Origin: an uncultured bacterium
Lineage (GTDB): Bacteria > Cyanobacteriota > Vampirovibrionia > Gastranaerophilales > Gastranaerophilaceae
Direction: 5' to 3'
Assembly (NCBI GenBank): GCA_902761735.1
Contig: CACWLL010000001.1
Span: forward strand, 124,001-188,000
DNA length: 64,000 nt
Shown here: positions 35,260 through 44,438 of the stretch, in pieces
How positions within the stretch are numbered: the stretch's first letter is position 1
How the letters are laid out: the number at the start of each line of letters is the position of its first letter
The notes under the pieces: model-generated
The model's input: only the letters and a program-made list of their open reading frames with translations
The model's database searches: none
What the model was told of the DNA's origin: nothing
Program-made: the position numbers and the translations under genes

Positions 35260-35290
35260 AGGGGTTAGACCGGGTCTTTCCCCTTTTTTC
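35260..35290 (+). terminator. Terminator after the 34327 gene
   Basis: AGGGG/CCCCT lower stem, a TT/TT internal loop and AGAC/GTCT upper stem, followed by T6 at 35284-35289. Confidence 0.85.
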
Positions 35291-35299
35291 TTATCAAAA

Positions 35300-35386
35300 T
35301 GTAAAAGAACTCTGCACTATCAAGGAGTAGACAATGCAGAGATAACCAGTAAAAGAGACATCTCTAACATTATGCATCTTTTTTAG
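35300..35386 (+). ncRNA. Candidate small RNA or attenuator-like element (uncertain)
   Basis: Between the terminator at 35290 and tsaC there is a structured stretch without an open frame. CTCTGCA (35310-35316) can pair with TGCAGAG (35335-35341), and AGAGAT (35338-35343) with ATCTCT (35360-35365); the two hairpins share bases and exclude each other. A T6 run ends the stretch (35379-35384). No Rfam-type consensus is recognised. The strand is assumed from the T-run. Confidence 0.3.
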
Positions 35387-35426
35387 GTTTCGTCAAATTT
35401 AAATTTTAATGTTTATATGCAATTCT

Positions 35427-36011
35427 CTATATTATAATTGCCCCTTGCCTAAATATTCTTATTTCATCTTCAAAAATTCCGGCAACAGTTGATTCTAACC
35501 CATCAGCAAAATATCCGTAATCGGGAATAATTATATCTGTCAAATCTTTCATATTTTCTATGGCTTGTTCATAAGTTTTTGCAGAAGGTTGATGGGACAA
35601 ATTAGCACTTGTGGTAGCCAATACATGACCTGAAATATTTTCACAAATTTCTTTAAATACAGGATTATTTGGAACTCTAATTCCGACAGTATTCAGACCG
35701 GATGTCATATAATCAGGCGTCTTATCGGATTTTTCAAGTACAAGAGTAAGTGCTCCCGGAAAATATTTTTTAATTAAAACAGATGCATTCTTTGACAACG
35801 GTTGTTTTACATAATCCAGTAAATGATACGGTTCTGATGACATTAAGATTAAAGGCTTTTGAGCTTCTCTGTGCTTAATCTCATAAATTTTTTTAACTCC
35901 TTTTTCAGATGTCGGCAGACACCCTAAACCCCATACCGTATCTGTAACATAAGCTATTACACCGCCGTCATCAAGTATATTTTTAATTTTTTCAATATCT
36001 TTAATTATCAT
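35427..36011 (-). CDS. tsaC: L-threonylcarbamoyladenylate synthase (TsaC/Sua5/YwlC)
   Basis: 194 residues, the short TsaC form without the Sua5 C-terminal domain. The core is KPLILMSS, YVTDTVWGLGCLP at the N-terminus, PGALTLVLEKSDK, GIRVPNNPVFKEI and ATTSANLSHQPSAKT. It makes threonylcarbamoyl-AMP for the t6A37 modification of ANN-decoding tRNAs. It starts 9 nt after murJ and ends the spoIID-murJ-tsaC operon. Confidence 0.94.
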   Translation of the reverse strand: MIIKDIEKIKNILDDGGVIAYVTDTVWGLGCLPTSEKGVKKIYEIKHREAQKPLILMSSEPYHLLDYVKQPLSKNASVLIKKYFPGALTLVLEKSDKTPDYMTSGLNTVGIRVPNNPVFKEICENISGHVLATTSANLSHQPSAKTYEQAIENMKDLTDIIIPDYGYFADGLESTVAGIFEDEIRIFRQGAIII

Positions 36012-36020
36012 AAAAAGCCT

Positions 36021-37625
36021 CTATTTTCGAAGTTTTGCTTTTAGCCTGTTTGCAAGCTCCCCCGCATATTCCATCTTTAAAAGAAGATTTAGCGGAACAT
36101 AAACTAACAGACATGATGAGAATACAACAATAATTTTAATTATTTCATACATTATGCCTGATATATAAACATATCTGTCAAATAAGATTGCACAAACAAA
36201 AGTTATTGCTAAGGCTGCAAAACCCGCAACACACATCTTTATTAAATTTATAAATAAAGATTTATAATCCAATTTTATTTTACGGCTTATTAATATACCT
36301 AATACCAGAGCATTAAATAGGGTAACAAGGGATGTTGATAAAGTAATTCCGCCTATACCAAAATGTAATTTTGTTATTAACATCCAGTTCAGGAAAAATT
36401 TCAGAATAATAGAAGAAAACGCAACCAAAAAAGGTGTAGAACTATCATTAAAAGAATAATATACTCTGGTTATTGAATCTCTAAACACATACGGAATAAT
36501 AGATACCGAAAGAAACCATAAGGCTTCTGTCACCATAAATGTTGCCGCTGCATCAAAAGCGCCTCTCTCAAAAACAACTCGAACAGCATCTAACCCTAAG
36601 ACTAAAATTCCTATGATTATCGGAATTGCCGCAAAAAACAAAACCCCGACCCCTTTATTAAAATATGTCCTTATCCCTTCATAATCTTTATCCGCAACGA
36701 GTCTTGCAAAAATAGGGAATAACGGAACCAAAAAAGCTGTAACCAATATTCCAACAGGGAATTGAAAAACTCTGTTTGCATAACCTATTGCAGTCCAAGC
36801 ACCCTCGGAAATTTGAGAGGTAAAAAACATATCAACATATATATGAATTTGACCTACCGTCGAACTTAAAACAGCAGGAAATAACAATTCACAAATTTCT
36901 TTGAAATAAGGATTATTAGTAAATTCAAAATTAGGTTTCAATCTGAACCCTAAACGCCTGATATTAGGATACTGAATAATTAGCTGTAATATTGCACCCA
37001 CCGTGGTTGCCCACGCAAGAGCAAGGCCTTTTGAATCATCGGGTGCTGCAATTACGCAGATTGCGATAATTGCAATACTCATTATTATCGGGGACAAATT
37101 GGGCAGCATAAACTGCTTATATATTATCAAAATGCCGTAATAAATACCGACAATTCCCCCGATTAAAAGTAACGGAGTCATAATTTGTAAATGCACCGCG
37201 GACAAATTAATCATTTCCGCAGACCCGCCTGATATAATTATACTCATTATTTGCCGAGGGAATATATACATCAGTACAGATAAAAGCAAAAATAAAATAA
37301 TTGTACCGGTCATAAATGTAGAATATAGTTTATTTACAGACTCAGGTGGTTTTTCCTTTAAGGAAGGAATAAGCTTTGAAAAAATAGCCACCGTAGCACT
37401 GTGAAAAGGTCCTCCGACACCTCCCAGCAAAATTAATGACAACGCCGGAATTTGATATGCATAATAATATGCGTCAGATACCATATTGGCACCATAATAA
37501 TTTGCAATAACAATATCTCTTATAAAGCCGATTAATTTGCTTACAATAGTAACAACAGCAATGAGCCAAGCCGCTCTTAACACACTATTAGTTTTATCAT
37601 TATTCCCAGATACTGTTTCTGCCAT
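36021..37625 (-). CDS. murJ: Lipid II flippase MurJ
   Basis: 534 residues from ATG 37625. About fourteen transmembrane helices; the N-terminus (AAWLIAVVTIVSKLIGFIRDIVIANYYGANMVSDAYYYAYQIP) and FERGAFDAAAT stretch are typical of MurJ/MviN in the MOP exporter superfamily. It flips lipid II to the periplasmic face for peptidoglycan synthesis. The gene overlaps the end of the SpoIID-like gene by 26 nt and precedes tsaC by 9 nt. An in-frame TTG at 37646 is possible but less likely. Confidence 0.95.
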   Translation of the reverse strand: MAETVSGNNDKTNSVLRAAWLIAVVTIVSKLIGFIRDIVIANYYGANMVSDAYYYAYQIPALSLILLGGVGGPFHSATVAIFSKLIPSLKEKPPESVNKLYSTFMTGTIILFLLLSVLMYIFPRQIMSIIISGGSAEMINLSAVHLQIMTPLLLIGGIVGIYYGILIIYKQFMLPNLSPIIMSIAIIAICVIAAPDDSKGLALAWATTVGAILQLIIQYPNIRRLGFRLKPNFEFTNNPYFKEICELLFPAVLSSTVGQIHIYVDMFFTSQISEGAWTAIGYANRVFQFPVGILVTAFLVPLFPIFARLVADKDYEGIRTYFNKGVGVLFFAAIPIIIGILVLGLDAVRVVFERGAFDAAATFMVTEALWFLSVSIIPYVFRDSITRVYYSFNDSSTPFLVAFSSIILKFFLNWMLITKLHFGIGGITLSTSLVTLFNALVLGILISRKIKLDYKSLFINLIKMCVAGFAALAITFVCAILFDRYVYISGIMYEIIKIIVVFSSCLLVYVPLNLLLKMEYAGELANRLKAKLRK

Positions 37626-39357
37626 CTTTTTCCACCAATTCCACAAATAATCTTATACCTTTATGCCCATGCTCATCTTCAGGATATTTAAAAACAATCG
37701 TATTTTTCCCTTTTTCTACATAGTTTGAAATATCTATTTTTACGTAACGGTTGCCCCCTAAAATGCTTGTAGGAAGGGAGAACGAATATTCTTTGCCGTT
37801 AATTTCAGCATTTAACTTACCCAATTGAAACTTATTGTCAATAACCAAATGTGCCTTTTTCTCCGGAGCATAAAAAATTTGAGTAACCCTTTTTTGAGAA
37901 TTATCATGAGAAACTATAACGGGTTTTGTACCGAGAACAATACCTGAATAATAATGTTGAAGAATCTTTGTATATGGGAAATGCAACTCCGTAGACATAA
38001 AACCTGCCCCAAATTGACTCATTCCAACGCCATGACCGTAGCCGCCACCAAAAGCTGCTACTGAAACAAGTGTACCTTCATTATCTTGAGCATTCTCAAA
38101 AACGACATTCGCACTCGGTAAAGCTTTGCCGTCTTTCGTAAATAGTCTGCGAATAACAAGCTCTTTATAAATTTTATAAATCTGAGATTTTGTTACAATC
38201 TCTAATTCAATAATTTTACCGGAAGCCCCGCGTTTTTTTACTTTTATTTCCTGTAACTCATCTAAAGTATCAGATGCCCCAAATGAGGGTTTTACAAATC
38301 CTGTTGATGATTGCGAAACAAGCGTTGACTGCAAAACCTTTTTTAATTCGTCCGCATCCCATACCCTTGACCACCTGTAATAAGGAGAACGAATATCATA
38401 AGCGTCCGGTTTTGATTTATAATATTCAACTGCATCATCTTCATCAGCCAATGGCTTTTGGGACAAAATATCAGGTTTTGCCTTCAAATACGGCTTTTCC
38501 TCGGCAGGGAAGCGCCCGCTTACCGGATCTGAAAAGGCATTGGAATAACTCTCCGTATACCCTCCTGCCGTGGATGAATATAATGCTAAAATCATATCCC
38601 AATCATACAAGGCAACAATGCCTTCGGTTTCAGCAACCGCACGGTTAGACAAAGCTTTTTCCGTATTGGCACCAAAATACACTTGACTTGCAACGGAATC
38701 AACTACGTCATAGTTCGTTGATGATTTTGAACGAGGTGTCAATACATAGTTTCTCGCCGCTATACTTTGTGCCTTTAAAGCTTCCAACCCAAAATTAATC
38801 GGCATTTCGTTAGGGACAACCCCTCTCAAATACCACTCAACAGGCAATTTATTAACAAGATTGAATTGATTACCGCTTGATGATTTTATTATTTCAAAAT
38901 AACCGTGATATAAAGCCGGTTTACCTGCTCTTTTGAGGTTTTTCACACCTAAACAGCCGCCGGATGCCGTAAATTTGATTATCCCGGTAAGATTTCCCAA
39001 AGACTCACCGTTGTCAAGAGATAAACTATAAGAATTATCCGAATTAATACTTACATTAACATTAGTATTAGCAGGTATTTGCTTTAACATAATACCGTCA
39101 GAATAAATGTTAAGCGGAGCCGTTGCATATACTCCTATATTTTTATAAACATAACTGCCAAACGATTGATTTCCAATCCCAACTCTAACTATTTCGGACT
39201 GAGTCGATACATTTTGAGAACTCACTTGAGGAGTATCCGGTATTCTTGATTCTCCTGCGGCTTTTAATGTATTAAAGGGAATATTGGGAGAAAATGCCAT
39301 AACCGCACTTCCGAGCAACAAAATCCCCATAAATATCAATAATTTCCAAACTCTCAT
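37600..39357 (-). CDS. SpoIID/LytB-domain protein
   Basis: 585 residues from ATG 39357, giving a proper signal peptide or anchor (MRVWKLLIFMGILLLGSAVMA). The SpoIID domain is clear: LRGVVPNEMPINFGLEALKAQSIAARNYVL, ALYSSTAGGYTESYSNAF and, near the end, GGGYGHGVGMSQFGA. SpoIID proteins are lytic transglycosylases or amidase enhancers that trim peptidoglycan. This organism shows no sporulation genes here, so the role is in ordinary wall remodelling. It leads the operon with murJ and tsaC. A C-terminal beta-rich domain of about 90 residues is unassigned. Confidence 0.88.
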   Translation of the reverse strand: MRVWKLLIFMGILLLGSAVMAFSPNIPFNTLKAAGESRIPDTPQVSSQNVSTQSEIVRVGIGNQSFGSYVYKNIGVYATAPLNIYSDGIMLKQIPANTNVNVSINSDNSYSLSLDNGESLGNLTGIIKFTASGGCLGVKNLKRAGKPALYHGYFEIIKSSSGNQFNLVNKLPVEWYLRGVVPNEMPINFGLEALKAQSIAARNYVLTPRSKSSTNYDVVDSVASQVYFGANTEKALSNRAVAETEGIVALYDWDMILALYSSTAGGYTESYSNAFSDPVSGRFPAEEKPYLKAKPDILSQKPLADEDDAVEYYKSKPDAYDIRSPYYRWSRVWDADELKKVLQSTLVSQSSTGFVKPSFGASDTLDELQEIKVKKRGASGKIIELEIVTKSQIYKIYKELVIRRLFTKDGKALPSANVVFENAQDNEGTLVSVAAFGGGYGHGVGMSQFGAGFMSTELHFPYTKILQHYYSGIVLGTKPVIVSHDNSQKRVTQIFYAPEKKAHLVIDNKFQLGKLNAEINGKEYSFSLPTSILGGNRYVKIDISNYVEKGKNTIVFKYPEDEHGHKGIRLFVELVEKDGRNSIWE

Positions 39358-39393
39358 AATCTTTATTATATGACAAATATTATAAACATTATC

Positions 39394-39406
39394 TTTTGTA
39401 ACAAAA
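39394..39406. promoter_or_regulatory. TTTTGTAACAAAA palindrome in the spoIID/39485 divergent gap
   Basis: Perfect 13-base palindrome 79-91 bp before the 39485 start and 37-49 bp before the SpoIID start on the other strand. It is the longest of the TTGTAACAA-type boxes in the window. Confidence 0.4.
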
Positions 39407-39484
39407 TTACATAATATATGGCAAAAAAAATATTTTAGGCGTTTAATATTTTCAATAATAATAAAAAACAAGGAGCATAAAGCT

Positions 39485-39991
39485 ATGGCAATAGACAGAA
39501 TTGGAAACAATCCGGTATCATTTAGAGGCTTCTACAATGATGCTAAAGGTGCATATAACTTATCACTTGAATTGGTTGGCAAACCGGAATTAGAAAGAAA
39601 ATTTATTCAAAATATCGTAGAACCTCTTTCACATACTAAACTATATCACGTTTTTGTACACGGAGACAGTGCCAGTATAATCAACAATGAAGGCAAAGGT
39701 ATTATGAATGTAATTCTGCCGGGCTCAAAGGCTGACCATACATTAGGCGTTGTATACGATTGTGATTGTGCCTGCAGAATGGGTTTAAGAAGAAATTCAG
39801 CAGTAGAACCTACGGAAAATTTCAGAAAAGACGGCTATCTTTTGCACATTATTGAAACCGCAAAAAATATAGTAATGGATAAAGAAGCAATAGCCAAGAG
39901 TAATGCCCTGGAATCATACTCAAAAATTGCAACCGAAACAGTAGAAGAAAAAGCCGGACGATTTGAGAAAATATTCAAATATAACGTATAA
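39485..39991 (+). CDS. Hypothetical protein with N-terminal VSFRG motif
   Basis: 168 residues, AAGGAG ribosome-binding site. After a short start, VSFRG (11-15) matches the leader motif of four larger proteins here. The body is a compact mixed fold with LYHVFVHGDSASIINNEG and VVYDCDCACRMGLRRNS (Cys-Asp-Cys-Ala-Cys, a possible metal site or disulfide source), ending in a helical tail. No signal peptide or membrane helix. Family not recognised. Divergent from the SpoIID-murJ operon. Confidence 0.7.
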   Translation: MAIDRIGNNPVSFRGFYNDAKGAYNLSLELVGKPELERKFIQNIVEPLSHTKLYHVFVHGDSASIINNEGKGIMNVILPGSKADHTLGVVYDCDCACRMGLRRNSAVEPTENFRKDGYLLHIIETAKNIVMDKEAIAKSNALESYSKIATETVEEKAGRFEKIFKYNV

Positions 39992-40007
39992 TTTTATTTA
40001 TAAATAG

Positions 40008-40043
40008 AATAGGGACAGACCTTTTAGTCTGCCCCTATTTTTT
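40008..40043. terminator. Bidirectional terminator between the 39485 gene and cysS
   Basis: Thirteen-bp stem AATAGGGACAGAC/GTCTGCCCCTATT with one mismatch, 6-nt loop and T6; serves both convergent genes. Confidence 0.92.
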
Positions 40044-40054
40044 ATCATCGATTA

Positions 40055-41428
40055 TTATTTGGCTTCCAAAGCAGTTCCGTCTTTTGTATCTTTTAACAAA
40101 ATACCGCACTCATCAAGAGTAATCCTTATTGCATCGGCGACAGCCCAATTTTTTTCAGCTCTTGCCGCCTTTCGGTATTCAATGAGTTCATCTATTGTAG
40201 AAAACTTTTTATCTAACTTCTCGGAAACTTTTTCCAATGCATTATTAATTTCCGCTTCGGATAACTCAGGTTTATCAAACGTAAAACCTAAAGTTGTTGC
40301 CAATTTATACAAAATAGTATAAGAGCCTTCAATTTCCTTATTCGATTTATTTGTTAAATCAAATAATACAGCCAACGCCTTTGATGTATTTAAATCGTCA
40401 TCCATAGCATCGACAAATTGCTTGTATTCATCGGTTGACTTTATATCAAGACTCTCATCTATTTCTGTTCTTTTTGCATTTAACATACGCTTTACACCGG
40501 CCTGCGCAGAAGATAAAGCTTCATCGGAAAATTCAACCGGCATTCTGTAATGATTTGTAAGTATAAAAAACCTGATGGTATTTGAATCATACTTTTTCAA
40601 CAAATCATCTATGGTCAAGAAATTACCAAGAGATTTCGACATCTTCTCTTTATTTATTGTCACAAAGCCATTGTGCAGCCAATAATTTACGAACTTGCAT
40701 CCGTTTGCACATTCTGACTGTGCGATTTCATTTTCGTGATGAGGAAATATTAAATCCGCACCTCCGGCGTGAATATCAATAGTTTTTCCCAAGTATTTTC
40801 TGCTCATCGCAGAACACTCTATATGCCACCCCGGACGACCAACTCCCCACGGAGAGTTGTACCCGAATTTCTCATCCTTTTTCCATAAAGCAAAATCAAG
40901 CGGGTCTTCTTTCTGCTCACCGACTTCAATTCTTGCACCGCTTTCTAATTGGTCAATAGGCTGCTTTGATAAATATCCGTAATTCGGGAATTTTTTAACC
41001 CTAAAATATACGTCACCATTAGCCTCATAGGCATAACCTTTTTCTATTAGCGTTTTAACTATTGAAATCATCTCACCTAAAGTTTTTGTTGCAAAAGGCT
41101 CAATATCAGGTTTTAAAGTATTTAATGCCTTCATAGAATTTGAAAACTGTTTATACCAATATTGAGAAACTTCCTCAGGAGTTTTATTTTCTTTTTCGGC
41201 CTTTTTAAGAATTTTATCGTCAACATCCGTGACATTACGGCAATAGGTAACATCATAACCTTTAAATTTTAAATATCTGTACAGCACATCCCAAGTAATA
41301 TAGCACCTTGCGTGCCCCAAGTGCGCATAATCATATACCGTAGGTCCGCAAACATACATTTTTACTTTATTATCTTCTATTGGTTTAAACTCTTCTATCT
41401 GATTAGTGTACGAATTGTGTAATTTCAT
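40055..41428 (-). CDS. cysS: Cysteinyl-tRNA synthetase
   Basis: 457 residues, family length. Class I signatures: CGPTVYDYAHLGHAR with HLGH at 36-39, GWHIECSAMS, DIHAGGADLIFPHHENE with zinc ligands, and NKEKMSKSLGNF (KMSKS loop). Charges tRNA-Cys with cysteine. It stands alone between two convergent or divergent genes with its own terminator. Confidence 0.97.
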   Translation of the reverse strand: MKLHNSYTNQIEEFKPIEDNKVKMYVCGPTVYDYAHLGHARCYITWDVLYRYLKFKGYDVTYCRNVTDVDDKILKKAEKENKTPEEVSQYWYKQFSNSMKALNTLKPDIEPFATKTLGEMISIVKTLIEKGYAYEANGDVYFRVKKFPNYGYLSKQPIDQLESGARIEVGEQKEDPLDFALWKKDEKFGYNSPWGVGRPGWHIECSAMSRKYLGKTIDIHAGGADLIFPHHENEIAQSECANGCKFVNYWLHNGFVTINKEKMSKSLGNFLTIDDLLKKYDSNTIRFFILTNHYRMPVEFSDEALSSAQAGVKRMLNAKRTEIDESLDIKSTDEYKQFVDAMDDDLNTSKALAVLFDLTNKSNKEIEGSYTILYKLATTLGFTFDKPELSEAEINNALEKVSEKLDKKFSTIDELIEYRKAARAEKNWAVADAIRITLDECGILLKDTKDGTALEAK

Positions 41429-41570
41429 AATTTATACCTCGCCTTTACACATAATCTTAACACAAAAAAAGTTAATAAAAGTTAATATAAATAAAAATTT
41501 TAGCAATTATCTAAAAAATATATACTTAATAAATATATAGCGAGAAGTATTAAAAGAAAGAGGTATTACT

Positions 41571-42224
41571 ATGCCAGGAACAGAACCAATTAAACCTACG
41601 GGCACACCCACTCAAATTAAGGTTGGTCAAGGAGAAAGCTTATCAGTGCTTGCACAAAAATACAATACAACAGTTGCTTTAATTAAAAAAGCAAATAATA
41701 TGACTTCTGATAACGTTAGAGAAGGTCAAATTTTGACAATTAATGTTGTTACCGATAAAGAACAGAAAGACTACGAAAAATTAAGAGCACAATATGACCT
41801 AAAAGTAGCTGAAGAAAAAGAACAATTAGAAGTTGAAAAAAGGACGGCACAAGCTCAGCGTTTAATTGACAAAGCCCAAAAAGACGGCTACGGCAAAGAA
41901 TATAACTTTTCGATTAACAACAAAGGACACGTAATAGTCACACTAAAAGCGGATAAAAAACTCGGAGATATCAGTGACGACTTTGGATTGGAAGACGGGG
42001 TTTTACGAGGGACTAATCCTAGTATAGAGCAACGCTACAAAATCGGTAAAGCAGCAAGAAACAGTGACGGTGAAGAATACGAAACGTGGGATAATGTACA
42101 GGCAAAAGCCGGAGATACATTTGTTGTAGATACAAATGATTTCCAAACCACAAAAACCTGGTCACAAAGATTTAGCGATGCTATTAATAGTGCAAAAGAA
42201 TGGTGGAACAATCTCACTAAATAA
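41571..42224 (+). CDS. LysM-domain protein without signal peptide
   Basis: 217 residues, AAGAGG ribosome-binding site. A LysM domain lies at about 15-60 (IKVGQGESLSVLAQKYNTTVALIKKANNM...VREGQILTI). A charged helix (65-105) leads to a second region (110-185) with ITLKADKKLGDISDDFGL and AKAGDTFVV, which looks like a diverged LysM. LysM binds N-acetylglucosamine glycans, yet no Sec signal or anchor is seen. The C-terminus overlaps the convergent peptidase gene by 8 nt. Confidence 0.82.
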   Translation: MPGTEPIKPTGTPTQIKVGQGESLSVLAQKYNTTVALIKKANNMTSDNVREGQILTINVVTDKEQKDYEKLRAQYDLKVAEEKEQLEVEKRTAQAQRLIDKAQKDGYGKEYNFSINNKGHVIVTLKADKKLGDISDDFGLEDGVLRGTNPSIEQRYKIGKAARNSDGEEYETWDNVQAKAGDTFVVDTNDFQTTKTWSQRFSDAINSAKEWWNNLTK

Positions 42225-42861
42225 TTTCAAATATTTTAAATACCGGTTGAATCAATTCTTCGACCGGTATTTTTTCGTCTAATTCCAGCGTAATTGTCGG
42301 AATATTTTTTTCGACACCACAATATGTTCCGAAGCTACCGGGAGTCGGATAGCCTATATCTCCCTCAACAGGATAACCTATAACAGCCGATATTTTTTCG
42401 GCTAATTCTTTGGCAGGGCCGTCATAGTTTACTACTTTATAGGGCGAATGAAGAGTTAATACGGCTTTTGGTTTATACGCATCAATTACCTCTACCAAAA
42501 ATTTTGTTTCAATTTCACCGGCAGGCGCATTTCCACCGTAATAATCAGCCGGATTGCTTCCTGCGGCACTTGTATCTTCACCCCAATTCTTTGTCGGAAA
42601 ATTTCTGTTCAAATCAACACCGTTAGCATTGGTTCTTGTATTATTCTGCATTCCGTCAGGATTCAAACAAGGAATAAAAAGTGCTGAGACATTTGATTTT
42701 TCTGAAACATACTTATCAATCAAATATTTTCCTTGGGGTTCATCCCCATGGAATACACCTATAATTAAAGTTTTAGAAGAAAGAGAATCTTCATCATTCC
42801 CAAGCAGTTCTACTCTATTACCCAATTTTGTTATTGCTGATTTTAAAACTCTTATACCCAT
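42217..42861 (-). CDS. M14-type zinc peptidase, MpaA-like (murein peptide amidase)
   Basis: 214 residues. Zinc ligands are His38 and Glu41 in GVFHGDEPQG and His138 in LTLHSP; the substrate-binding stretch is NANGVDLNRNFPTKNW and a catalytic Glu lies in ITLELDE near the end. Length and motifs fit the short cytoplasmic carboxypeptidase subgroup that includes MpaA, which cuts gamma-glutamyl-diaminopimelate in recycled wall peptides. It directly abuts the ftsY stop (TAAATG). Aspartoacylase-like relatives are a less likely alternative. Confidence 0.85.
   Translation of the reverse strand: MGIRVLKSAITKLGNRVELLGNDEDSLSSKTLIIGVFHGDEPQGKYLIDKYVSEKSNVSALFIPCLNPDGMQNNTRTNANGVDLNRNFPTKNWGEDTSAAGSNPADYYGGNAPAGEIETKFLVEVIDAYKPKAVLTLHSPYKVVNYDGPAKELAEKISAVIGYPVEGDIGYPTPGSFGTYCGVEKNIPTITLELDEKIPVEELIQPVFKIFEII
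42238..42276 (+). terminator. Terminator of the LysM gene, inside the convergent peptidase gene
   Basis: Ten-bp stem AAATACCGGT/ACCGGTATTT, 15-nt loop and T6. It lies within the last codons of the minus-strand peptidase gene. Confidence 0.85.
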
Positions 42862-43779
42862 TTATTCCTCAAATAATGCGTTTATAAAGTCCTCAGGATT
42901 AAAAGATTTTAAATCTTCCATCTTTTCCCCAACCCCGATTAATTTTACAGGCAATTTCATTTCTTTGGCAATTGCAAGAACAATAGCACCTTTAGCAGAG
43001 CCATCCAATTTTGTAAGCGCAACAGAGGTAATATTAATAGCTTCTAAAAAAACTTTTGCTTGCTGCAAACCATTTTGTCCGGTATTCGCATCAAGAACCA
43101 ATATACATTCTCTCAATTTATCAGGCGCATTTTTGTCTATTACATTTTTTATTTTGGACAATTCTTCCATCAAATTAAATTTATTTTGTAAACGCCCTGC
43201 GGTATCAACAAGAATGACATTATAATTTTCGTTATTAGCTTTTTGGATAGCTTCATAAACAACAGAAGCAGGATCAGCTTTATCTCTGCGCACAATATCT
43301 GCACCCGCACGATTTGACCATATATTCAGCTGTTCTTCCGCCGCAGCCCTAAACGTATCACCGGCTGCGATAAGTACTTTCTTACCTTCCTGTTTAAATT
43401 TGTATGCCAACTTTGCAATTAAAGTAGTTTTACCAACGCCGTTCACTCCGGCAATAAAATAAATATTCAAATCATTATCCGAAAAATTTAAATTTGAACT
43501 TCCCGCTTGAGCTAAAGTTCTTGAAAATTCTTCTTTCAAATAATCCTTTACCTGAGCAGGCTTTATTTTATCCTGCCCCCTAAGATTATCAACGAGTTCA
43601 GATGCGTAATTTACACCCAAATCCGCACTTATTAACAAATCTTCCATATCCTCAAGTACGAACTCTGAAAACTCATCCTCACCTTCAACAGAAGCTGCAA
43701 CATTACCGACAAGATTTTTGGCGGTATTTGATACTGCCTGCTTTAGATTGTTAAAACTTTCAGAAAAAAACTTGAACAT
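42862..43779 (-). CDS. ftsY: Signal recognition particle receptor FtsY
   Basis: 305 residues, short acidic N-terminal region then the NG domain. Motifs: GVNGVGKTTLIAKLA (111-125), AAGDTFRAAAEEQL, DTAGRLQNKFNLMEEL and TKLDGSAKGA. It receives SRP-bound ribosomes at the membrane. Its ATG overlaps the nusB stop (TAATG) and the next gene abuts its own stop. Confidence 0.96.
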   Translation of the reverse strand: MFKFFSESFNNLKQAVSNTAKNLVGNVAASVEGEDEFSEFVLEDMEDLLISADLGVNYASELVDNLRGQDKIKPAQVKDYLKEEFSRTLAQAGSSNLNFSDNDLNIYFIAGVNGVGKTTLIAKLAYKFKQEGKKVLIAAGDTFRAAAEEQLNIWSNRAGADIVRRDKADPASVVYEAIQKANNENYNVILVDTAGRLQNKFNLMEELSKIKNVIDKNAPDKLRECILVLDANTGQNGLQQAKVFLEAINITSVALTKLDGSAKGAIVLAIAKEMKLPVKLIGVGEKMEDLKSFNPEDFINALFEE

Positions 43780-44438
43780 TATTTCAAACCGTATTCAACA
43801 ATAACCTTTGCCAAAATGCCGTTAACAAAAGAATAACTGTCATCTGTTGAGTATTTTTTAGCTAATTCCAATGCCTCATCAACAACAACTTTCATTGGGG
43901 CATCTTTAATATAAAGCAACTCAACAATTGCAATTCTTAAAATATCTCTATCCATTTTGACAAGTCTGTCTATATCCCAATTTTTTGCAAATTTTTTGAT
44001 TATCTCATCAACTTCTTTTTGATTTTTTTGGAAATAATCCATTATTTCAATTGTATAATCTTTTACGTCACTTTGAGAATCCAATGTTGTAAACTCTGCG
44101 ATTTCTAACGCCAAAAGAGCTTTTTCCGCGATTTCAATCATTTCATCAATTCTTGAGGTCATATCCGATGTCATAGGCAACGGAACAGGAATATTAGACG
44201 CATCAATCGGTCTGTTCAAATTAATTTCATGTTCCGCTTCATAATCACTGATACGATTTTTCATATCAATTAATGAGCCCAAAGAAGTTTTCAATTCATC
44301 TCCGGCGTTACTGGACAAAATCCTTACAGACTTTAAAATAATATCTTCCAAATCATCTCTTTTATATGATACTACTTGTTTATCAAATTGTGAAAAAAGT
44401 ATAAAAGCCAGTTCTCTGGCAGCTCTGCGCGCTTGCAT
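43779..44438 (-). CDS. nusB: Transcription antitermination factor NusB, long cyanobacterial-type form
   Basis: 219 residues, against about 140 in proteobacteria and Firmicutes. The N-terminal RRAARELAFILFSQFD and the C-terminal IDRLVKMDRDILRIAIVELLYI..APMKVVVDEALELAKKYSTDDSYSFVNGILAKV are standard; a charged insertion of about 70 residues (45-115) lies between them, as in cyanobacterial NusB. It binds boxA RNA with S10 in rRNA antitermination. First gene of nusB-ftsY-peptidase. Confidence 0.92.
   Translation of the reverse strand: MQARRAARELAFILFSQFDKQVVSYKRDDLEDIILKSVRILSSNAGDELKTSLGSLIDMKNRISDYEAEHEINLNRPIDASNIPVPLPMTSDMTSRIDEMIEIAEKALLALEIAEFTTLDSQSDVKDYTIEIMDYFQKNQKEVDEIIKKFAKNWDIDRLVKMDRDILRIAIVELLYIKDAPMKVVVDEALELAKKYSTDDSYSFVNGILAKVIVEYGLK

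Noticed and set aside
42554-43225. 223-codon plus-strand frame opposite ftsY and the peptidase
   Set aside because: Both minus-strand genes are certain, and the frame has no start signals.
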